Below, in pieces: positions 24,701 through 35,593 of a DNA stretch of 64,000 nt (position 1 is the stretch's first letter; each line of letters starts with the position of its first letter). The stretch is taken from positions 372,001 to 436,000 of the forward strand of contig NC_089177.1 of the NCBI RefSeq assembly GCF_947507565.1, written 5' to 3'. This DNA comes from Oscarella lobularis. Lineage: Eukaryota; Porifera; Homoscleromorpha; Homosclerophorida; Oscarellidae. The notes below the pieces were generated by a model, which was not told where the DNA came from, did not search any database, and saw only the letters and a list, made by a program, of their open reading frames with translations. The position numbers and the translations under genes are program-made.

Positions 24701-27700
24701 ATAGTCGGCGAATTGCTCTCAGGCGCCAGCAGAATTACGGCGAAATTTTGTTCTGTAGGTGCTCAAAAATTCGTTGACTGATATAGAGAGATACCACCTG
24801 TCTAGGATCTGGCACTTCTTGACATTTTTGTTCGGAGCCGATTTCATCGTCAATACCTAGCTAATCGAAAGGACTTTGTACTCATGCTGCAAAAGCTCGT
24901 TAGGTAGAGGAACCATGCTAATTCTCCGACCTAATTCTCTAACTCTTTCCTGAGAGCAGGATTGAAGATACGGCGATTGATGTGAGTCAGGTAACGGTCT
25001 GTTTTTACGTGTCAAGCGTACTGCATTCTTTATCGGAAGACGGTGAGACTCATTTCTAACGCTCGCATCTTTTCCTCTCATGTTTATCTAGAGAACTTCT
25101 GCCATCACTTCGTTTCGTGTAAATTGCTAAACGCTCTAATCTCCTCCGTATTCAACCTCCTTCAAATTCGCCTTCGACATCGCGTCGAAATGGGAAGCGG
25201 CAGCAGCGGCGGCACCGGCTGCTCGCTCGCCGTTTCGTCGGCACTCGACGGCTCCGTCGCTCTCTTGGATCGAATTCCGTCGCGCCAACGAGACTCGGCT
25301 CCCTGCGTCATAACGTCAATTCGAGACCGATTCGACGTCGCGTCCGCGTCGTCGTCTCGCGACGCAACGCCAAGTGGAACGGCTCCGATCGCCGTCAAGT
25401 CGTTGAGCATGAAACCGTCGCATTCAGTCGGCGAAATAGAGGAAGATGGCGAGGGTAAGACAAATCCTATAGCAACATTCTAGTTCAAGTCTTTCCTTCT
25501 TTTATTTTCTAGGTGTTGATGACGATGGTGAGTTTGCTTGCTGATGCTTTCGTGTGGGGGAGAAATCGCCGATTTCTTTTAGCTCTTTCTTCTGACGGTT
25601 CGTCGGTTATCGAAGAGCTCGAACGAACGTCGGCTGAAAGTCGCGCGTCTCAATCTCTTATCGATTACTATCACGAAGCGCACGACAACATTGAGTTCTT
25701 GACGTCGAATCTAATTCGGTATTTCGTCCTATCTCTCGCCAATTGCATTCACCTAACAAAACAATGTATGCACGCAAACAAAAACCAAGACTTCTTTTAA
25801 ATCAAAGTCATTTATAGCTCCTGATAGCGTTAGTGGAGCGGCTGCTTATCATTGTCTCTGGTATCTTTTGATGGCGGCTCGGCCAGGCGCTTATCCTCCC
25901 TCTCTTTGGGTAAACCAGCTACGCAGCAGCTTGGTGTGGTGCGTTCATTTGATATTTAAAGATTTCTGTGGAGCGAGCTCTGTGCGAAATGTCACTGATT
26001 GGTATATATAACCTGCTTGATCCGGTTGAGTTTGAAAGTAAAACGTTGCCTCAGAGGCGAAAGAAGAGAATGTCGACTGGGTTGAACTGAAGAGCGATAG
26101 GAAAGACATTATTACTATTGCTAGTGATAGGATGAAGGTGCGGAATAATCACGCGAGACAAATAGAATACATTATTTTATTAAAGGTTCGGAATGAAAGT
26201 TGGACTTTTGAGACCGTAATAGCGAATCGCTCTGTTGGATTTTCATCTGACGTTACAGGGTGGTATTACGAGGCGAGTTTAGAGATCAAAGTGTTAATAG
26301 TATAGCTATCATTTGCGCGTAGGCAACTCTGAATACGAGTGGAATAATGCAAATAGGTTGGGCAAGTCCAAAAGCAACGTTTCGTCCGGAGAAAGGTTTT
26401 ACCTCGATATAGAATAATCGTACTGATCATGCCAGACTTGCAACCGTTCAGGAATTGGCGTGGGAAATTGCAATTTTTCTCACGCATTTGACGGTGGAAG
26501 AGGCCAAGCGTGGAACAGTCAACCCAAAGTAGGACTGTACATATACACACACTCTGACTGTACTCTACACTCCACTATACAAAGGTGCATCTTGGTGGAA
26601 AGGATTATGGCAAGAGATGGCAGGAAGGCGACGTTCTTAGCTGCCTACTCGACAGGTTTAGAGGCGAATTTTTCATGGACTCAAAAAAGTGTGTGGTGTT
26701 TTGCAGTACGGGAACCGTCTCGTTTTGGTTGAACGGGGAGAATCTTGGAGAAGCATTTCAAGGTATGTAGACACTGCCCGCGCAATTTAGAACTTCCAAA
26801 CATCGACTAGGTATTGACACGGACGACGTGTGGCATCCTGCTCTATCATTATGCACGGAGCAGCAGTGCAGCCTAAATTTTGGCTACGAACCTCTTCGGT
26901 CAGTATGACAGTATCCTCTGCTAGTTGAAACACGATTTTTACAGCTACGAGCCACCGGAAGGATTCAAGTCTGTTTCAGCAGCGGCTGTCTACGATGACG
27001 TGGTAGTAGAAGGGGAAATTGAGTCGACAGCGACTGGTTTGCGTTCTACTGGCTCTCGTTTGCTCTAGTAACAAATGCTTTAGGAAATTACATAATTGAA
27101 ATCTCGGAAGACGCGTTTGCTTCTGATGGAAGCATTTTTACAGCACCGTCTTCTATTGATTATTTTTACGAGATCGTTATAGTCCATACTGGACCTAAGA
27201 AGTGAGAATACTGTAGCTCTTTCTCGCCTGTTTGCATCAGAGTTATTTCTAGACAAATCTGGATTGGATTTCGCGAGTCGTTTGGACAACAAGTAGAGTT
27301 TTATTTCTTTAAAATTTCGCCGCTGATTTTTCATGCAGGTGCTATTTTCTTTACCATCGAATGTCCTGGCACGAGGAACGGTGATTGGCTGTGGGCTGGC
27401 GCTCTCTCCTCCCTCCATCTTCCTAACAGTGAACGGCAACGTAAAAGGTACAACCCTATATGGGCACACCCGACACTTTAGCGTCAATCAATGCAATGTA
27501 GGAATGCAGCACCACAACGTATCATTTTCTAGCACGTCCCCCTCTGTGTTCCCAACGTTCAGCATTCCTCGCGTTTCACTCAATCTAGGCCAGTACCCAT
27601 TTGACTACGAAAAAGCGAACAGAGAGGCAGCGAGGACAAAAACACTGCAAAACTTGCTAGTCACGGGTAAAATGCGGGACTCAGCAATCAACGCGGACTA

Positions 27701-27701
27701 A
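21744..27701 (+). CDS. Large armadillo-repeat protein with ILEI/PANDER and SPRY domains
   Basis: More than 20 short exons on the plus strand. The N-terminus has a hydrophobic segment (FFGSFAIGFVSAASFEVF). Armadillo/HEAT-type helical exons follow (for example TVLETILRNCASSDEEVKAT at 22126, DAVALTCVNHPGMLRFL at 22479, AEFSRRVLACRPLLRHVV at 23322, VLDSDYQVIKALLRFVS at 23682). An ILEI/PANDER (FAM3-type) domain lies at about 24085-24600: LNVVVLDSTSF, FLRSLPNGTVILIVSKGD and CSFVALIIKG. More helical exons fill 24650-25920. A clear SPRY domain runs from 26188 to 26940 (TGWYYE, TSGIMQIGWASP, FDGGRGQAWN, FWLNGENLGEAF, CSLNFGYEPL). A second SPRY-like block lies at 27080-27620 (DYFYEIVIVHTG, IFLTVNGNVKG, SLNLGQYPFDY). 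At least two introns use GC donors. I recognise the domains but not a named gene. The SPRY domain is closest to RSPRY1, which lacks the ILEI domain. Function unknown. Confidence 0.72.
22427..22478 (+). other. GC-AG intron in the ARM-ILEI-SPRY gene
   Basis: Donor CGGAG|GCACAT and acceptor CTTTAG|ATGCC join LLITNG to DAVALTC in frame within the armadillo region. Confidence 0.6.
26273..26322 (+). other. GC-AG intron inside the SPRY domain
   Basis: Donor ACGAG|GCGAGT and acceptor CGTAG|GCAAC join GWYYE to ATLNTSGIMQIGWA exactly as SPRY domains read. Confidence 0.8.
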
Positions 27702-27790
27702 TGCGCAATGAAAATCTCAACGCGCCGCCGCTTGGCATGCGTCACTGCACCCGAAATGCGCATGTCTAACAAACAGTAAACTAACCTGTG

Positions 27791-29753
27791 ATGGCACCTG
27801 TGATGTCGCTCGTGGCCGCGTTTCGAGTTCTCTGCTTTTGCGCTCTGTTTTCTTTGCTGAACGGTACCTCTAGACCGCTGTGACTTCACGCCAACATCAG
27901 CTTACTGTTCACGTAGCCTCGTACAGTCCCTGTTGCACGTTTCCGTGCAAGAACGGGGGAGTTTGCATCGAAGATGCGTCCACAGTCGACGGCGGTTACT
28001 TTTGCGACTGCGAAACGACCGGCTACTACGGAACTCACTGCGAAAACGGTAGAAGACAAAAAGCAAGCCTCGTGCATTCTTCTAACGGGAAGGGAGGATC
28101 TCGTGTTTAGCTTTCTGGGATACGTGGATTTCCGACCTTCTAAGACCCTCAATGGAATTCATGGATTGGCTGCGAGGTCATTATTATCCCCTATGGTACG
28201 TAGTCAATAACGTGAAGTGGATGAGAGACGCTGTTCAGCGGTTAGTAGTTCGAAAGAGCATCAAAGTCGGGCTCCTACCACCCCAATGGTCAACCTTGAC
28301 CGATTATAAATCCATTCCAACGAACGACAATGCATCCTATTTTGCCCTGGTCTTACCACCAGTTCCCAAAAATTGTCCAACCGTCGTTGGAACGAAGGGA
28401 CGCGAGAATTTCCCTTCTGTGGACGAGATTGTCGAAAAGCTATTCAAGCGAACGAAATTCATTCCCGAACCGAGTCGAACTAGTTTGCTTTTGCCGATTT
28501 GGGGCCAGCACTTTTCTCATCAATTTCTCAAAACGATTCCAGACGGCGATGCCCGTTTGACGGAGTCGGCACATCACGCCGACATGAGCCACGTCTACGG
28601 GGACACCCTCGAACAACAGGCGGCAATTCGAACATTCAAGGACGGACGACTGAAATCCCAAGTATATCTAAATTAGGCATCTAAGAAGAAAAATTAATAA
28701 TTTTATCTAATTAAGATTATTGATGGAGAAGAATGGCCGCCTTATACAGAAGACGCGCCCGTGAAATTGAGAGTAAAAGTAGTCGACATGCCCGAAGAAA
28801 AAAATTTCGCTCTCGCTCACCCCTCCTTTGGGCTCTTTCCCGGTCTCCTAGCATTATCCACTATATGGCTAAGAGAGCACAATCGCGTCGTAGGTCTCCT
28901 CCAAAAGGATCATCCCAATTGGGATGACGAACGTCTTTATCAGACGGGCCGAATGATAAGTGTAGTCACTCAACTTCGCATAACGATCAACCAATATCTC
29001 GCTCAGCTAGGCGGCGGTTATTTCAAATTTAAATTCGATCCGTTTCTCATGCACGGTACGGAGTTTCCGTACGGGGCGAACCGAATAGCGGCGGAATTTT
29101 ATATTCTCTATCATTGGCACGCTCTCTTGCCGGACGTTTATAGAATCGGCGATACCGATTATCCCGCGGAGAATCTTACTCGTCACGTGGGTCTTCTTCT
29201 AAAGCACGGGCTTCGCACGTTTTTCGAGTCCGTCTCTAAGCAAATATGCGGTAAACCGTCTCATTCGAATTTCGGTAAGGAAGCCCAGGCAGTAGCGAAA
29301 AAAGTTTTGAAACAAATGCGTCATTTTCGCATCCAGCCGTTGAATCGCTATCGCGAACTGTTGAGTCTAAAGCCGTTTGAAAACTTCGAAGAGATGACCG
29401 GAGAGACGGAGGTTGCTCGTGTAGCGCGCGAAGTGTACGGCGACATCGACGCCGTTGAATTTTTTCCGGGTATCATGTTGGAGCAGACGAAACCTTGGGG
29501 ACTTTTTAGTACCACGTTGAGTCACCTGGGAATCGTGTGCGCCGCGCAGGGTCTTTTTAGCGACATCTTATTTTCTCCCAAGTGGTGGAGGCCTTCGACG
29601 TACGGCGGCAAGATCGGTTGGAAAATTGTCAATACCGAAGTAACGGTTCAGGAGTTTATTTGTCGCAATATCGAAGGCGACTGTCCCGAGCTACAGTTTG
29701 AGGCTCCTGAAAATGATTACGTAGATCCACATCGTAATCATGATGAACTCTAA
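27791..29753 (+). CDS. PTGS: Prostaglandin G/H synthase (cyclooxygenase) homologue with C-terminal HDEL
   Basis: Four exons, 27791-27863, 27917-28048, 28111-28661 and 28716-29753, join exactly to 597 aa, close to COX-1. Order: signal peptide, EGF-like domain with six cysteines (CCTFPCKNGGVC...CDC...GTHC), membrane-binding helices, then the haem peroxidase/dioxygenase domain. Conserved residues: the distal haem Gln and His in GQHFSHQF, and the catalytic Tyr and haem-ligand His in AAEFYILYHWHALLPD. IWLREHNRV, GDIDAVEFFPG and WWRPSTYGG are also kept. The channel residues differ: the aspirin-target Ser is Ala, and the positions of Arg120 and Tyr355 (COX-1 numbering, aligned by eye) are Ser and Gly. 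The protein ends in NHDEL, an ER-retrieval signal where vertebrate enzymes have STEL. It probably has peroxidase activity; whether it makes prostaglandins is open. Confidence 0.93.
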
Positions 29754-29903
29754 AAAATAGATATTCTACTGGAGCGTGTCATAATGCAGTAGACTATTGA
29801 ACTTGAGTAGAAACAGGCGCTTGAATCGATTATTAGAATTGAGATCAACTACCGGATCTAATCAACTACCGCATCCAATGTGACACTGACTGAAGAGTAA
29901 GGA

Positions 29904-31680
29904 ATGAAAAGCTTGTCTCTTAAATTGTGTGCAGTGGCAAGTGCGGCTTCTTGCGTGATTATCTGTTGGGTGCCGTGCGTGATCTTTTTCGGCTGGCAGA
30001 GGGGAACGAGTGGAATCGTCATTTCTGATCTGGTACACCGTATTTGCTTTTACCGATCTATTCCGTATTGTGCGTCTAAGGGCAACTCCAGTTGTGATTA
30101 CTCGATCGCGATCAATTTGTCGGCGGTGCTTGCTAATGCTTCTCCACAGCTTCGCCTCGCTTTGATAGGAATTGCCGGTGGACGAGAAGTACTTCATCTC
30201 AACGCTGTACAACTGAGAACAGCATACGCGATCTTGGGAACTGACGATTTTCCTTTACCTGAAAACCTAACGCTTTCCCCGGAACAAGTGTCTGGTCTTC
30301 TTCGTCTGCTATCACCCACTTCTCAATCAATCCTTCTCGGTATTGCTTCACTTAGCTAATAAACCCTAATTGCAATTCTATTATTGACAGATGGCGTCAA
30401 TTTGACATGCAACACAGATATGACTCTCAACGACGAACGACGCTGCTGCTACTACTCTTGTAAGACTTGGGAATGGCTAGATAACTCTTTTACCGTTGCT
30501 GACGACGCTCTCTTCTGGATTACGCTTGTGCTCGGAATACTGTCTCTACTCTTGACTGCACTACTGACAGTCAAAGCAAATTCAAGGTGAGCTACAGCGT
30601 AGGTCTGAGTATAAATTGTTTAGAGTTTAGAATGCATCACATATAGGAGAAAATTTCCTTTACTCACAACAGCATGGTACGTTTTACTCTGCTTGATTAC
30701 TCCAAGTGAGTCAAAAACGCGTCCTTGGCTTCATTCGTCGTATTCAGCCAATCGTGTTTCTCTCTCAGCCTTAGTTGAAACTGCTGGAAGAATTATGGGT
30801 AGAAATAGGGCAATATGCTGCGGCAAAGATGACGTGTTTGAGGTTCTAGATAAAAGCGATTGCCTATACTCCATTGTTTACGGTACATGCCATTCTGAGC
30901 GCGTATGATATCAAAAGGCGTTTCTTCTGTTTTAGGCATAGTAGAGCGATGGTTGCACCTAGCCGCAATCTTCTGGCTGGCGTGTGGGTTTTTTGACTTG
31001 TGGTTCATACTTGCTCTGCTGAAAGGAGACGTATTTGATCGCTGGTCCAGGCAGATTCACGTCGCTCAGTTTGTCGGCGTTTGGAGCTTAAGCGCTCTGA
31101 TAACCCTGATCCCATTGAAGGAACAAGTGCTTACTCTAGCGCTTCTCTTGGTTTTTCGCGCGTCGGTACAACGGGTGACTTGGGCTATTACACCGCTACA
31201 CTGCCTTTACAGTTGGTCACATCACTTCTTGGGCTTATCCTACCTCATCTCGTCTACACACTTCGAAAGAGGGTACGAAGACTGTCACATGAATTTACAG
31301 TATATCACCGCATTGATACATAATAGAGCATTGAGAGAAAAGTGCTGATGGCTAATTCGGAGGAAACAAAGTCTGATGTTCACGTTCGTCAGCTGAAGGA
31401 CGTAGATCGTCGCTTCCTTTATCTTCTGATCTTTTTTCTTCTAATATTCCTGATTCAGATAGTTAGATACGTCGTCGAATTTGCTGTTAGTCGCAGCATT
31501 AACTTTGACGAGGCTTTCAGGGAGTACGTGACCTGCACAATGCTGAACGAGAAGACGAATTGCGAAAATTTCCCGCGCTACAAGAGCTATTCTATGCCAC
31601 CTTTACCTTACAAAGAATCACTATTCTGACATGCTTACTAAGCATAACGTATTATGTGAGTTTTGACAAAAACGTCAGAG
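29904..31680 (+). CDS. Frizzled-like (class F) 7TM receptor gene, probably broken at the 3' end
   Basis: A signal-anchor segment at the start and about 170 extracellular residues including a cysteine cluster (RRCCYYSC) precede the first membrane helix (FWITLVLGILSLLLTALL). The next blocks follow the class F pattern: SRRKFPLLTTAWYVLL after TM1, a Cys-containing loop, WLHLAAIFWLACGFFDLWF (TM3), HVAQFVGVWSLSALITLI (TM4), LQLVTSLLGLILPHLVYTLRKR (TM5), KDVDRRFLYLLIFFLLIFLIQ (TM6) and ITILTCLLSITYYVSFDKNV (TM7-like). Two frame changes are needed, near 31120-31170 and near 31600-31620, with no plausible intron to explain them. After TM7 the frame enters the 16-bp tandem repeat with no normal tail. 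The family assignment is from pattern and order only. The gene may be a recent pseudogene or contain sequence errors beside the repeat. Confidence 0.45.
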
Positions 31681-31686
31681 CTGTAT

Positions 31687-31921
31687 GGGACAATTTGTCC
31701 TGGGGACAATTTGTCCTGGGACAATTTGTCCTGGGACAATTTGTCCTGGGGACAATTTGTCCTGGGAACAATTTGTCCTGGGGACAATTTGTCCTGGGAC
31801 AATTTGTCCTGGGGACAATTTGTCCTGGGGACAATTTGTCCTGGGACAATTTGTCCTGGGACAATTTTTCCTGGGGACAATTTGTCCTGGGGACAATTTA
31901 TTCATAGGACAATTTGTCCTG
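31687..31921. repeat. Tandem array of a 15/16-bp palindromic unit
   Basis: About 15 copies of TGGGGACAATTTGTCC, varying by one G. Each unit holds the near-palindrome GGACAATTTGTCC. The last copies are degraded (ACAATTTTTCC, ACAATTTATTC). It begins right at the last recognisable codons of the 7TM gene. Confidence 0.95.
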
Positions 31922-32060
31922 GTCAAATGGGCTCCCTTTAGTCAAATGGGCTCTCTTTGGTCAAATGTACTCTCTTTGGTCAAATGTACTCTTTGGTCAA
32001 ATCTGCTCTCTTATGTCAAATGCTTTGGTCAAATGGGCTCTCTTTGGTCAAATGTGCTCT
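31922..32060. repeat. Tandem array of a ~19-bp TCAAATGGGCTCTCTTTGG unit
   Basis: About eight imperfect copies, some shortened (TCAAATGTACTCTTTGG), directly joining the 16-bp array on the left and the TGCA-rich satellite on the right. Confidence 0.9.
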
Positions 32061-34513
32061 TCTGCATAAAGCTGCATAAATGCAGCAACTATTCTGCATA
32101 AATGCTGATTTATTCTGCAAAAATGCAGAATTTATTCTTCTTAAATGCAGCATTTATTCTGCATAAATGCTGTATTTTTTCTGCATAAATGCAGCAATTA
32201 TTCTTCATAAATGCAGCATTTATTTTGCATTAACGCAGCATTGATTCTGCATCAATGCAGCATTGATTCTGTATCAATGCTGCGTCAATGAAGCATTGAT
32301 TCTGCATTGATTCTGCATCATTGCAGCATTGATTCTACGTCAATGCAGCATTGATTCTGCATAAATTCTGCATCAATGTAGCATTCATTCTTCGTTCATT
32401 CTGCATCAATGCAGCATTGATTCAGCATTGATTCTGCATCAATGCAGCATTGATTCTGCATTGATTCTGCATCAATGCAGCATCGATTCTGCATCAATGC
32501 TGCATTGATTCTGCATCAATGCAGCATCGATTCTGCATCAATGCAGCATTGATGCAGAATCAATGCTGCGTTGATGCAGAATCAATGCAGCATTGATTCT
32601 GCATCAATGCAGCATTGATTCCGCATCAATTCAGCAAGGATTCTGCATTGATTCTGCATTCTGCATATATGCAGAATCAATGCTGCATTAATGCAGAATC
32701 AATGCTGCATTAATGCAGAATCAATGCTGCATTGATGCAGAACTGATGCAGAATCAATGCTGCTTTGATGCAGAATCAATGCTGCATTGATGCTGAATCA
32801 ATGCTGCATTGATGCAGACTCAATGCAGAATGAATGTTTCATTGATGCAGAATCAATGCTATCAATGCAGCATTGATTCTGCATTGATTCTGCATCGTTT
32901 ATGCATCAATGCAGCATTGATTCTGCATCAATGCAGCATTCATTCGGCATCAATGCAGCATTGATTCTGCATTGATTCTGCACCAATGCAGCATTGATTC
33001 TGCATCAATGCAGCATTGATTCTGCATCAATGCAGCATTGCAGAATCAATGCAGCATTGATTCCGCATCAATTCAGCATTGATTCCGCATCAATTCAGCA
33101 TGGATTCTGCATTGATTTTGCATTCTGCATATATGCAGAATCAATGCTGCATTAATGCAGAATCAATGCTGCATTAATGCAGAATCAATGCTGCATTGAT
33201 GCAGAACTGATGCAGAATCAATGCTGCTTTGATGCAGAATCAATGCTGCATTGATGCTGAATCAATGCTGCATTGATGCAGACTCAATGCAGAATGAATG
33301 TTTCATTGATGCAGAATCAATGCTATCAATGCAGCATTGATTCTGCATTGATTCTGCATCGTTTATGCATCAATGCAGCATTGATTCTGCATTGATTCTG
33401 CACCAATGCAGCATTGATTCTGCATCAATGCAGCATTGATTCTGCATCAATGCAGCATTGCAGAATCAATGCAGCATTGATTCCGCATCAATTCAGCATT
33501 GATTCCGCATCAATTCAGCATGGATTCTGCATTGATTTTGCATTCTGCATTTATGCAGAATCAATGCTGCATTAATGCAGAATCAATGCTGCAGTGATGC
33601 ATTGATTCTGCATCAATGCAGCATCGATTCTGCATCAATGCAGCATTGATTCTGCATTGATTCTGCATCAATGCAGCATTAATTCTGCAATGATTCTGCA
33701 TCATTGCAGCATCGATTCTGCATTAATGCAGAATTTGTTCTCAATCAATGCAGCACTGATTCTGCATCGTTTATGCATCAATGCAGCATTGATTCTGCAT
33801 CAAAGCAGCATTCATTCGGCATCAATGCAGCATTGATTCTGCATTCTGCATATATGCAGAATCAATGCTACATTGATGCAGAATCGATGCTGCATTGATG
33901 CAGAATCGATGCTGCATTGATGCAAAATCAATGCTGCATTGATGCAGAATCAATGCTGCATTGATGCTGAATCAATGCTGCATTGATGCATTGATTCTGC
34001 ATCAATGCAGCATCGATTCTGCATTAATGCAGAATTTGTTCTCAATCAATGCAGCACTGATTCGGCATTGATTCTGCATCGTTTATGCATCAATGCAGCA
34101 TTGATTCTGCATCAATGCAGCATTCATTCGGCACCAATGCAGCATTGATTCTGCATCAATGCAGCATTGATTCTGCATCAATGCAGCATTGCAGAATCAA
34201 TGCAGCATTGATTCCGCATCAATTCAGCATTTATTCCGCATCAATTCAGCATGGATTCTGCATTGATTCTGCATTCTGCATTTATGCAGAATCAATGCTG
34301 CATTAATGCAGAATCAATGCCGAATGAATGCTGCATTGATGCAGAATCAATGCTGCATTGATGCATAAACGATGCAGAATCAATGCAGAATCAGTGCTGC
34401 ATTGATTGAGAACAAATTCTGCATTAATGCAGCATTGATTCTGCATCAATTCTGCATTAATGCAGCATTGATTCTGCATAAATGCAGAATGCAGAATCAA
34501 TGCAGAATCCATG
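32061..34513. repeat. TGCA-rich satellite, 11/22-bp unit with orientation switches
   Basis: More than 100 copies of an approximately 11-bp element in two alternating forms, ATTGATTCTGC and ATCAATGCAGC (22-bp dimer). The first 180 bp use a related TTTATTCTGCATAAATGCAGC form. Orientation flips several times, as at about 32560, 32670, 33130 and 33860. A higher-order repeat is visible: the block starting CTGCATATATGCAG at 32661 recurs almost unchanged at 33125, and a shortened copy follows from about 33547. Open frames across it on both strands (MQHRFCINAEF and similar) are repeat translations, not genes. The array runs into the assembly gap. Confidence 0.95.
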
Positions 34514-34713
34514 NNNNNNNNNNNNNNNNNNNNNNNNNNNNNNNNNNNNNNNNNNNNNNNNNNNNNNNNNNNNNNNNNNNNNNNNNNNNNNNNNNNNNNN
34601 NNNNNNNNNNNNNNNNNNNNNNNNNNNNNNNNNNNNNNNNNNNNNNNNNNNNNNNNNNNNNNNNNNNNNNNNNNNNNNNNNNNNNNNNNNNNNNNNNNNN
34701 NNNNNNNNNNNNN
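34514..34713. other. Assembly gap (200 N)
   Basis: Exactly 200 N, a conventional placeholder length, so the true distance is unknown. It hides the rest of the satellite and the 5' part of the SNRNP27 gene. Confidence 0.99.
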
Positions 34714-35525
34714 GTAGGAGCCGTTCTAGAGGTAAATTGAAACGCACGCATTTTCCACAGTAGTCACCAACCTGCTCAGATCGACGGAGAAGTCGAAGTC
34801 GCTCGAATTCTCGAGATCGAGACCGCTACCGCTACAGACGACAACGCTCAAGGTCAAGAGAAAGACGCAGGCGACGAGGCAATGACAAATCCCCTTCGAC
34901 AGCACACAAACTTATCATTCACTCACTATTTTAGACGATCGCTCACGATCAAGATCGCCTGGCCGCCGCCGAAGTAGAAGGTAAGATTTTATGACGTCAT
35001 AACGCGACGAAGGCGCTAGAGTATAGTTAATAATTAATAATTGACTATATATAGATAGGCTATTATATAATCTAACCTCGCAATATATTCCCAAGATCGC
35101 GATCCCGATCGCCAAGGCGACATAAGCCCAGCAGCCGATCGCGCAGTCGATCCGGATCGCGCGAGAGACATCACAAAAAGCAGAAGAAATCGAAACACAA
35201 ACACCATCACCGCGGTATTTACATACGCGTAGCTAGCTAGCTCTAAGGTTGGGAGTTTATTGAACTAGGGTCTGAGATCGATTTTAATGACGATGATGCT
35301 ATGAAGAAGTTGATGGGCTTTGGAGGTTTTGACAGCACCAAGGTGGGGGGAGGGCTCTTAGCTACAAAACGAAGGGACGACACCTTTAATTTTTCTTCTA
35401 TTATATAGGGTAAGAAAAGAGATGGCAATGATGTGAGCGCAATTCACACCAAGACGAAGACGCGATTCAGGCAGTACATGAATAGACACGGAGGTTTCAA
35501 TCGTCCTCTCGACCCAATGAAATAA
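34714..35525 (+). CDS. SNRNP27: SNRNP27 (U4/U6.U5 tri-snRNP 27 kDa protein), 5' end in the gap
   Basis: Spliceosome component. Visible exons encode an Arg/Ser-rich domain ([40 protein letters not shown], then [10 protein letters not shown]). The conserved C-terminal domain follows in two exons: [15 protein letters not shown] (ending about 35342) and GKKRDGN...[22 protein letters not shown] with the stop at 35523-35525. This tail is the diagnostic SNRNP27 signature (MGFxSFDSTKGK and [15 protein letters not shown]). The intron at 34879-34934 has a GC donor. The first exons are lost in the N run. The gene is convergent with RRP12, whose stop lies 69 bp downstream. Confidence 0.93.
34879..34934 (+). 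other. GC-AG intron in SNRNP27
   Basis: Donor GACGAG|GCAATG and acceptor TTTAG|ACGAT keep the Arg/Ser frame open. Read-through meets a stop within about 60 nt. Confidence 0.7.
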
Positions 35526-35593
35526 GACACTTTTTGACTTTTAATGGCATACTGTAGTATTACTTGTGGGGGAAGTTGGGAGGGAGTCTGTTG

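Noticed and set aside
31560-31941. Open frames on both strands of the 16-bp array (GQFVLGTICPG and KLSPGQIVPRT)
   Set aside because: Repeat translations; only the first residues (up to about 31685) belong to the 7TM gene.
33704-34512. Open frames in the satellite (CINAEF... type peptides)
   Set aside because: They are translations of the 11/22-bp repeat and occur in several frames on both strands.
34372-34763. Open frames crossing the N run
   Set aside because: They exist only because N was read as open; there is no sequence evidence.
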